A stretch of DNA of 64,000 nt from Dinoroseobacter sp049801095. GTDB lineage: Bacteria > Pseudomonadota > Alphaproteobacteria > Rhodobacterales > Rhodobacteraceae. How positions within the stretch are numbered: position 1 is the first letter of the stretch; each line of letters begins with the position of its first letter. Shown here piece after piece: positions 7,847 to 14,576 of this stretch. The stretch spans positions 558,001-622,000 of the forward strand of contig NZ_JBNAGH010000002.1 in the NCBI RefSeq assembly GCF_049801095.1, given 5' to 3'. The notes under the pieces are model-generated. The model made no database searches and was not told where the DNA came from. It saw only the letters and a list, made by a program, of their open reading frames with translations. Position numbers and translations under genes: made by a program.

Positions 7847-9556
7847 ATGAGCGACACACGCCGCAATCGCGCTTGGTATGGCAAGCTCGACAAGGACGGG
7901 TTCATCCACCGCTCCTGGATGAAAAACCAGGGGTTCCCCGATCATGTCTTCGATGGCCGTCCGGTCATCGGGATCTGCAACACATGGTCGGAGCTGACCC
8001 CCTGCAACCACGGGCTCCGGACCCTGGCCGAAGGGGTGAAGCGCGGCGTCTGGGAGGCCGGGGGCTTTCCGGTCGAATTCCCGGTCATGTCCCTGGGCGA
8101 GACCCAGATGAAGCCCACGGCCATGCTCTTTCGCAACCTTCTGGCCATGGATGTTGAGGAATCCATCCGCGCCTATGGCATGGATGGCGTCGTCCTCTTG
8201 GGCGGGTGTGACAAGACCACCCCGGGCCAGCTCATGGGCGCGGCTTCGGTCGATCTGCCCTCCATCGTCGTCTCCGCCGGGCCGATGCTCAACGGCAAGT
8301 ATCGCGGGCAGGATATCGGCTCGGGCACGGATGTCTGGAAGTTTTCCGAGGCTGTGCGCGCGGGCGAGATGACACTAGCGGATTTCATGAATGCCGAGGC
8401 GGGCATGTCCCGCTCCGCAGGGGTCTGCATGACCATGGGCACCGCCTCTACCATGGCCTCGCTGGTGGAGGCGATGGGCATGTCCCTGCCCACCAATGCC
8501 GCCCTTCCGGCGGTGGATGCGCGGCGCATGGCGCTGGCGCATCTGACCGGCAAGCGCATCGTCGAAATGGTCGAGGAAGACCTGCGCCCCAGCGCGATCC
8601 TGACCAAAGAGGCCTTCGAGAACGCCATCCTCGCCAATGCCGCTGTCGGCGGCTCGACCAACGCGGTTGTCCATCTGCTGGCGATGGCGGGCCGGGCGAA
8701 TGTGGATCTCAGCCTCAAGGATTTCGAGATCGGGGGCGAGATCCCGCTTCTCGTGAACTGCATGCCTTCGGGCAAGTATCTGATGGAGGACTTCGCCTAT
8801 GCGGGCGGCGTGCCCGTGGTGCTGTCGGAACTCAAGGAGCATTTGCGCCCTGCCACCACGGTATTGGGCAAGGATATCTCCGCCTATGCGGAGGGGGCCG
8901 AATGTTTCAACAGCGATGTCATCCGCTCCATGGAGACGCCGGTGAAACCCGCCGCCGGGCTGCGGGTGCTCACGGGCTCGCTCGCCCCGGACGGGGCCAT
9001 TGTGAAACCCTCGGCAGCCACGGATGCCCTGCTGGAACATGAAGGCGAGGCCTTCGTCTTCGAGAGTATCGAGGACCTGAAGGCCAATATCGACCGCGAC
9101 GACCTGCCGGTGACACCCGAGACGATCCTGGTCCTCAAAGGCTGCGGCCCCAAGGGCTATCCGGGCATGCCGGAGGTGGGCAATATGCCGATCCCAGCCA
9201 AGCTCGTGCGCGAAGGTGTGCGTGACATGATCCGGGTCTCGGATGCCCGCATGTCGGGCACGGCCTATGGCACGGTGATCCTCCATGTGGCGCCCGAGGC
9301 GCAGGCAGGCGGCCCGCTGGCGCTGGTCAAGACCGGCGACCGGATCCGCGTCTCGGCCAAGGACGGCGTGCTCGACCTGCTTGTCGATGCGGCGGAGCTG
9401 GAGGCACGCCGCGCGGCCTGGACCCCTGACCCGCCCCATTACACCCGCGGCTATGCCAAGCTCTATGTGGATCACGTCCTGCAGGCCAATCAGGGCGCGG
9501 ATCTCGATTTTCTGGTGGGTCAGGACACCCGCCCCGTAACACGGGAAAGCCATTGA
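7847..9556 (+). CDS. IlvD/Edd-family sugar-acid dehydratase (galactonate/arabinonate type)
   Basis: A 569-residue cytoplasmic [2Fe-2S] dehydratase. Likely cluster ligands are Cys53 (TPCNHG), Cys121 (GGCDKT) and Cys194 in VCMTMGTASTM. The MGTASTM version marks the sugar-acid branch (L-arabinonate, D-xylonate and D-galactonate dehydratases) rather than branched-chain amino-acid IlvD. With dgoK and dgoA next to it, the likely reaction is D-galactonate to 2-dehydro-3-deoxy-galactonate, replacing the enolase-type DgoD. The start at 7847 is chosen because SDTRRNRAWYGKLD is the family N-terminus and GAAAGG lies upstream; the longer frame would read through the intergenic repeat. Confidence 0.88.
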   Translation: MSDTRRNRAWYGKLDKDGFIHRSWMKNQGFPDHVFDGRPVIGICNTWSELTPCNHGLRTLAEGVKRGVWEAGGFPVEFPVMSLGETQMKPTAMLFRNLLAMDVEESIRAYGMDGVVLLGGCDKTTPGQLMGAASVDLPSIVVSAGPMLNGKYRGQDIGSGTDVWKFSEAVRAGEMTLADFMNAEAGMSRSAGVCMTMGTASTMASLVEAMGMSLPTNAALPAVDARRMALAHLTGKRIVEMVEEDLRPSAILTKEAFENAILANAAVGGSTNAVVHLLAMAGRANVDLSLKDFEIGGEIPLLVNCMPSGKYLMEDFAYAGGVPVVLSELKEHLRPATTVLGKDISAYAEGAECFNSDVIRSMETPVKPAAGLRVLTGSLAPDGAIVKPSAATDALLEHEGEAFVFESIEDLKANIDRDDLPVTPETILVLKGCGPKGYPGMPEVGNMPIPAKLVREGVRDMIRVSDARMSGTAYGTVILHVAPEAQAGGPLALVKTGDRIRVSAKDGVLDLLVDAAELEARRAAWTPDPPHYTRGYAKLYVDHVLQANQGADLDFLVGQDTRPVTRESH

Positions 9557-10320
9557 TGACCGCGCGATACTCAGACCTCGACGGCGCCTCCGTTTTCATC
9601 ACCGGCGGCGGCTCCGGCATTGGCGCGGCGCTGACCGACGGGTTCATGGATCAGGGCGCGCAGGTGGCCTTCATCGGCCGCTCCGATGCCAGTGAGTTCG
9701 TGGCCGAGATGACCGAAAAGCACGGGCGCGCCCCGCTTTTCATCCAGGGCGACATCACCGATACGGACGGACTGCGCGCCGCTATCGCGCAGTCCGTCGA
9801 GGCTCATGGGCCTGTCACCGCGCTGGTGAACAATGCCGCCAATGACAAGCGTCATACCACGGCAGAGGTCACGCCGGAGTTCTGGGACTGGATGCAAGCG
9901 GTCAATCTCAAGGCTTATTTCTTTGCCGCCCAGGCGGTCGCGCCGGGCATGGCGGCGGCGGGCGGCGGATCCATCGTGAATTTCAGCTCGATCAGCTACA
10001 TGATGGGCAATGCGGGTTACCCGGCCTACACGACCGCCAATGCGGGGATCACCGGCATGTCGCGCTCCCTCGCTCGCGAGTTCGGGCCCGACAAGATCCG
10101 CGTCAACGCGCTCGCCCCGGGCTGGGTGCTCACCCAGAAGCAGCTCGACATGTGGGCCACCCCCGAGGATCTCGACGCCCATCTGGAGCGCGCCTGCCTC
10201 AAGGAGCATCTCGCTCCCGAGGATATTGTTGGCGCGACCCTCTTTCTTGCATCGGCCAGCAGCCGCATGATGACCGGGCAATGCATGGTCGTGGATGGTG
10301 GCGTGGTGGTGACGGGATGA
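9556..10320 (+). CDS. SDR-family sugar dehydrogenase with YxxxN active site (probable galactose dehydrogenase)
   Basis: A 254-residue classical-type short-chain dehydrogenase. The coenzyme motif TGGGSGIG is at 16-23 and the NNAA motif at 92-95. The catalytic Ser145 and Tyr158 have the normal 13-residue spacing. The lysine that should follow at 162 is asparagine (YTTAN, codon AAT), an active-site change from the usual YxxxK. The start overlaps the dehydratase stop (TGATG). In the operon the missing first step is oxidation of galactose to galactonolactone, which this enzyme most likely performs with NAD(P). Chemistry without the lysine needs an experimental check. Confidence 0.82.
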   Translation: MTARYSDLDGASVFITGGGSGIGAALTDGFMDQGAQVAFIGRSDASEFVAEMTEKHGRAPLFIQGDITDTDGLRAAIAQSVEAHGPVTALVNNAANDKRHTTAEVTPEFWDWMQAVNLKAYFFAAQAVAPGMAAAGGGSIVNFSSISYMMGNAGYPAYTTANAGITGMSRSLAREFGPDKIRVNALAPGWVLTQKQLDMWATPEDLDAHLERACLKEHLAPEDIVGATLFLASASSRMMTGQCMVVDGGVVVTG

Positions 10321-11213
10321 GCACAGAGAACTGGATCGCAGTTGATTGGGGTACCTCGCATCTGCGCGCCTGGCGCATGGCGGGCGAGACCGTGCTGGCC
10401 GAGGCGAGCTCCGATGCGGGGATGGGCTCGCTAGAGCGGACAGGGTTCGAGCCCGCACTTCTGGCGCTTGTGGGCGATTGGCTCGACAGGCCCACGGATG
10501 TGCTGGCCTGCGGCATGGTCGGCTCGCGGCAAGGCTGGGTCGAGGCGCCCTATGCCGCTGTGCCCTGCGCGCCCCTGGGCCCCGCGCCCGTGCGCGCAGC
10601 CTGCGCCGATCCGCGCCTGCGGGTCCATGTGATCCCCGGGCTCAAGCAGCCCAAGCCGGCCGATGTGATGCGCGGGGAAGAGACCCAGATCGCGGGCTTT
10701 CTTGCGCGCAACCCCGGCTGGGACGGGGTGATCTGCCTGCCCGGCACCCATACGAAATGGGCCCATATCAGCGCGGGCGAGGTCGTGAGCTTCCAGACCT
10801 TCATGACCGGGGAGCTTTACTTCACCCTCGCCCGGCACTCGGTGCTCCGCCACTCCCTCGCCGATGCGGGCTGGGAGGCGGAGGCCTTTGTCGAGGGGCT
10901 CCGCGATGGCATGGCGCGGCCCGAACGGATCGCGGCCCGGCTCTTTGGGCTGCGCGCGGCGGACCTGCTCGAAGGGACATCGCCCGATGCCACCCGCGCC
11001 CGGCTTTCGGGCCTGTTGATCGGGGCGGAGCTTGTGGCCGCCCGCCCCTATTGGCTCGGCCAGAATGTCGCCCTGATCGGGGCGCCCAAGGTCACCGCGC
11101 CTTACCAAACCGCGCTTGAGGCCCAGGCCGTCCCCGCCCGGATCGCCGATGGGTCCGAGATGGTCCGCGCCGGCCTCGCCGCCGCCTATGCCAGTTTGAA
11201 GGAAACCGCATGA
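10317..11213 (+). CDS. dgoK: 2-dehydro-3-deoxygalactonokinase
   Basis: A 298-residue kinase of the DgoK family. It opens with the phosphate-binding strand AVDWGTSHLRAW and contains the typical GMVGSRQGW, GEETQIAGF and LPGTHTKWA segments. It phosphorylates 2-dehydro-3-deoxy-galactonate at O6 using ATP. It overlaps its upstream neighbour by 4 bases (ATGA) and is followed by dgoA with another 4-base overlap. The kinase and aldolase thus form the lower half of the De Ley-Doudoroff branch. Confidence 0.93.
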   Translation: MSTENWIAVDWGTSHLRAWRMAGETVLAEASSDAGMGSLERTGFEPALLALVGDWLDRPTDVLACGMVGSRQGWVEAPYAAVPCAPLGPAPVRAACADPRLRVHVIPGLKQPKPADVMRGEETQIAGFLARNPGWDGVICLPGTHTKWAHISAGEVVSFQTFMTGELYFTLARHSVLRHSLADAGWEAEAFVEGLRDGMARPERIAARLFGLRAADLLEGTSPDATRARLSGLLIGAELVAARPYWLGQNVALIGAPKVTAPYQTALEAQAVPARIADGSEMVRAGLAAAYASLKETA

Positions 11214-11815
11214 GCCGTCCCCTGATCGCCATTCTGCGCGGCATCACCCCGCCTGAGGCTGTCCCCGTGGCCACGCGCCTTGTCAGCGCCGGGATCGACC
11301 GGATCGAGGTGCCGCTGAACTCGCCGGACGCGCTCGACAGCATTGCCGCGATGGTCGACGCCCTGGGTGAGAGCGCCCTGATCGGGGCGGGCACGGTCCT
11401 GACCCGCGACGAGGTGCGCGATGTGAAGGCCGCAGGCGGGCAGATCATCGTCTCCCCCAATGCCGATACCGAGGTGATCCGCGAGACCCGCGCCCGGGAC
11501 ATGCTGAGCTTTCCCGGCGTCTTCAGCCCGACCGAATGCTTCGCAGCCCTCGGTGCGGGGGCGACGGGGCTGAAGCTCTTCCCGGCCTCCGTGGGCGGGC
11601 TCGGACTGCTCAAGGCGCTGGTGCCGGTCCTGCCCAAGGGCACGGATATCTATGCCGTGGGCGGGATCGACGGGCCGGATTTCGGGGCCTGGCTCTCGGC
11701 GGGCGCAAAAGGGTTCGGCCTCGGCAGCTCGCTCTACGCGCCCGGCGACAGTGATGAGCAGGTCTATCTCAAGGCGCTCAGCATCGTGCGCCATTACGGG
11801 GCGGCCATCTCGTGA
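11210..11815 (+). CDS. dgoA: 2-dehydro-3-deoxy-6-phosphogalactonate aldolase
   Basis: A 201-residue class I aldolase of the KDPG/KDPGal family. It has the opening ILRGITP, the active-site glutamate in RIEVPL (33), GAGTVL and the Schiff-base lysine 122 in TGLKLFPA. It cleaves 2-dehydro-3-deoxy-6-phosphogalactonate to pyruvate and glyceraldehyde 3-phosphate. The pairing with dgoK favours the galactonate substrate over the gluconate one. Overlaps of 4 bases on both sides place it firmly in the operon. Confidence 0.92.
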   Translation: MSRPLIAILRGITPPEAVPVATRLVSAGIDRIEVPLNSPDALDSIAAMVDALGESALIGAGTVLTRDEVRDVKAAGGQIIVSPNADTEVIRETRARDMLSFPGVFSPTECFAALGAGATGLKLFPASVGGLGLLKALVPVLPKGTDIYAVGGIDGPDFGAWLSAGAKGFGLGSSLYAPGDSDEQVYLKALSIVRHYGAAIS

Positions 11816-12672
11816 CCGCGACGCTCTATGACGACCGACCCTGCGCGCTTGGCGAGGGGCCGCTTTGGCATCCCGAGCGGCAGCAGCTCTTTTGGTTCGA
11901 CATCACCGGGCAGCGGATGCTGTCCCGCGATGGGAGCGGGCCGCTGGAATGGCAGTTTGACGAGATGGTCTCGGCGGCGGGCTGGGTGGATCACGACACG
12001 CTGCTGATCGCGTCGGAGACCGCGCTGGCCACATTTGATCTGACCGAGGGTGAGAGCCAGTTTCTCGCGCCTTTGGAGGCGGATAACCCCGCAACCCGTT
12101 CAAATGACGGACGGGCGGACCCTTGGGGCGGGTTCTGGATCGGGACCATGGGCAAGGGGGCGGAGCCCGGGGCCGGTGCGATCTACCGCTACTTCGACGG
12201 CGAGGTGCAGAAGCTTGTGCCCGGGATCACGATCTCCAATGCGATCTGTTTCGACCGGGATCGCGGCTGTGCCTATTACACCGACACGCCCACGCGGCAG
12301 GTGATGCGCCTGCCGCTCGGTACCGATGGCTGGCCCGCCGGGGCGGCGGAGCTTGCCGTGGATCTGCGCGCCGACGCGCTGAACCCGGACGGGGCGGTGA
12401 CCGATAAGGAGGGCAATCTGTGGATTGCCCAATGGGGCGCGTCCCGCGTGGCCTGCTACAGTCCCGAGGGCGCGTTCCTTCGGGCCGTTGACTGTCCAGG
12501 GCGGCATGCGTCTTGCCCGGCTTTTGGCGGTGAGGCGCTTGACCGATTGTTCATCACCACAGCGCGCGAAGGGCTCAGCACCGAGACGCTGGAGGAGGCC
12601 CCCGAGAATGGCTGCGTCTTTGCCGCCGAGGCCGTCGCTCAGGGCCGCCCGGAACCGCGGGTGATCCTGTGA
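11812..12672 (+). CDS. SMP-30/gluconolactonase-family lactonase (probable galactonolactonase)
   Basis: A 286-residue six-bladed beta-propeller of the SMP-30/regucalcin family. The calcium-site and substrate regions are visible as LGEGPLWH near the start, the RSNDGRADPWGGFWIGTMG stretch (about 95-113) and LNPDGAV later. Family members hydrolyse aldonolactones. Placed between the aldolase and beta-galactosidase genes, it would open galactono-lactone made by the SDR enzyme to galactonate for the dehydratase. Start and stop both overlap neighbours by 4 bases. Exact lactone preference is inferred. Confidence 0.87.
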   Translation: MTATLYDDRPCALGEGPLWHPERQQLFWFDITGQRMLSRDGSGPLEWQFDEMVSAAGWVDHDTLLIASETALATFDLTEGESQFLAPLEADNPATRSNDGRADPWGGFWIGTMGKGAEPGAGAIYRYFDGEVQKLVPGITISNAICFDRDRGCAYYTDTPTRQVMRLPLGTDGWPAGAAELAVDLRADALNPDGAVTDKEGNLWIAQWGASRVACYSPEGAFLRAVDCPGRHASCPAFGGEALDRLFITTAREGLSTETLEEAPENGCVFAAEAVAQGRPEPRVIL

Positions 12673-14576
12673 GCCGCAAGCTGGGGGTGTGCTACTACCC
12701 CGAGCACTGGCCCGAGGATCAATGGCCGCGCGATGCGCAGCGGATGAAAGACGCCGGGCTGACCCTTGTACGGATCGGCGAGTTTGCGTGGTCCCGGCTG
12801 GAGCCCAGCCCGGGAGACCTGCAATTCGACTGGCTCGACCGGGCGGTGGCCGTGCTGGCCGAGGCCGGGCTCGAGGTGGTGATGGGCACGCCCACGGCCA
12901 CCCCGCCGCGCTGGATGCTCGACAAGCATCCGGACATGCTGGCCCTAGATGCCGAGGGGAGGCCACGCGGGTTCGGATCGCGCCGCCATTACTGCTTTGC
13001 CCATCTCGGCTACCGGGCGGAGGCCGCACGGATCGCCCGCATCATGGGCGAACGCTATGGCCGCGACCCGCGCGTGGTCGCCTGGCAGATAGATAATGAA
13101 TATGGCTGCCACGACACCACGCTCAGCTATTCGCCCGCCGCCCGCGACCAGTTCCGCGACTGGCTGGCGCAGCGCTATCAATCCACGGACGCCCTGAACC
13201 GCGCCTGGGGCAATGTGTTTTGGTCCATGGAGTATGCCAACTTCGATCAGATCGATCTGCCGAACCTGACCGTGACCGAGCCGAACCCGTCCCACGCCAT
13301 GGCGTTCCGACGCTTTGCCTCGGATATGGTGGTGGCGTTCAACCGCACCCAGGTCTACGCCCTGCGGCCCCTTACGGATGCGCCCCTGATCCACAACTAC
13401 ATGGGCCGGGTCACGGAATTCGATCACCATGACCTCGGCGCGGATCTCGAGATCGCGAGCTGGGACAGCTATCCGATGGGGTTCCTGATGGACCGCATCG
13501 AGGGGGATGCGGCGCACAAGGCGACTTATCTGCGCCAGGGCGATCCGGATTTTCAGGCCTTTCACCATGATCTCTATCGCGGGGTCGGGCAGGATCAGCG
13601 CTGGTGGATCATCGAGCAGCAGCCAGGCCCGGTGAACTGGGCGCCGTGGAACCCGGCACCGCTGCCCGGGATGGTGCGGCTCTGGTCCCATGAGGCCTTT
13701 GCCCATGGCGCCGAGGCCGTGTGCTATTTCCGCTGGCGCCAGGCCCCCTTTGCACAGGAGCAGATGCACGCGGGCCTCCTGCGCGCCGATGATGTCGAGG
13801 CCCCGGGCCTTGCCGAGGCGCGCGAGGTCGCCGCGGAAATCGCCACCCTACCGGAGACCCGCGCGACCCGCGCGCCGGTGGCGCTGGTCTTTGACTACCC
13901 GTCCCAATGGGCGTGGGAGGTGCAGCCGCAAGGGGCGGATTTCGACTACTTCTCCCTCTGTTTCGAGATGTATCGCGGGCTGCGCAAGCTGGGCCTGTCG
14001 GTGGATATCCTGCCTGCGGATCCGGCGCGGCTCGCGGGCTATGACCTCCTGCTGGTGCCCGGCCTCCTGAGCCTCAGCCCCGAGATGGCGGGCTTTCTCT
14101 CCGAGACCCCGGCGCAGGTGCTGGTGGGCCCAAGAGCAGGCTCGAAGACACCGGAGCTGACCATGGCCCTGCCGCTTGGTCCTGGGCTGTGCGACCTTGA
14201 CGTGACCGTCACCCATGTGGAGAGCCTGCCTCCCGGGGCCGGGCGTCCCCTCGCGGGCGGAGGTTCGGCGGAGCGCTGGATCGAAACCGTCGAGACACGT
14301 GCTGAGACCGCGCTAACGACCGAGGACGGCGCGCCGATCCTTCTCCGCGCAGAGCATCAGCACTACCTTGGGGCCTGGCCCGACCCGGTCGCCCTGGACC
14401 GGATCCTGCGGGATCTTTGTGCACGGGCCGGCGTCGCGACGACCGAAATGCCCCCGGGTGTGCGCCAGCGCGTCATGGGATCCCGTCGTCTGGTGGTAAA
14501 TTATTCCCCAGAACCCCGTATTTTCGAAGACGACCTCTTGCCCCCGGCGGGCCTGCTGTGGAAATTGGCCCCATGA
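12669..14576 (+). CDS. GH42 beta-galactosidase
   Basis: A 635-residue family GH42 enzyme with the three expected parts: a TIM barrel to about 390, a trimerisation domain (about 390-575) and a small C-terminal beta domain. The acid/base is Glu144 in WQIDNEYG, and the nucleophile is Glu316 in IIEQQPGPVNW. It lacks a signal peptide, so it acts on imported beta-galactosides in the cytoplasm. It is the last galactoside gene of the operon. Its stop overlaps the start of soeA by 4 bases, so transcripts probably continue into the sulfite dehydrogenase genes. Confidence 0.93.
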   Translation: MSRKLGVCYYPEHWPEDQWPRDAQRMKDAGLTLVRIGEFAWSRLEPSPGDLQFDWLDRAVAVLAEAGLEVVMGTPTATPPRWMLDKHPDMLALDAEGRPRGFGSRRHYCFAHLGYRAEAARIARIMGERYGRDPRVVAWQIDNEYGCHDTTLSYSPAARDQFRDWLAQRYQSTDALNRAWGNVFWSMEYANFDQIDLPNLTVTEPNPSHAMAFRRFASDMVVAFNRTQVYALRPLTDAPLIHNYMGRVTEFDHHDLGADLEIASWDSYPMGFLMDRIEGDAAHKATYLRQGDPDFQAFHHDLYRGVGQDQRWWIIEQQPGPVNWAPWNPAPLPGMVRLWSHEAFAHGAEAVCYFRWRQAPFAQEQMHAGLLRADDVEAPGLAEAREVAAEIATLPETRATRAPVALVFDYPSQWAWEVQPQGADFDYFSLCFEMYRGLRKLGLSVDILPADPARLAGYDLLLVPGLLSLSPEMAGFLSETPAQVLVGPRAGSKTPELTMALPLGPGLCDLDVTVTHVESLPPGAGRPLAGGGSAERWIETVETRAETALTTEDGAPILLRAEHQHYLGAWPDPVALDRILRDLCARAGVATTEMPPGVRQRVMGSRRLVVNYSPEPRIFEDDLLPPAGLLWKLAP

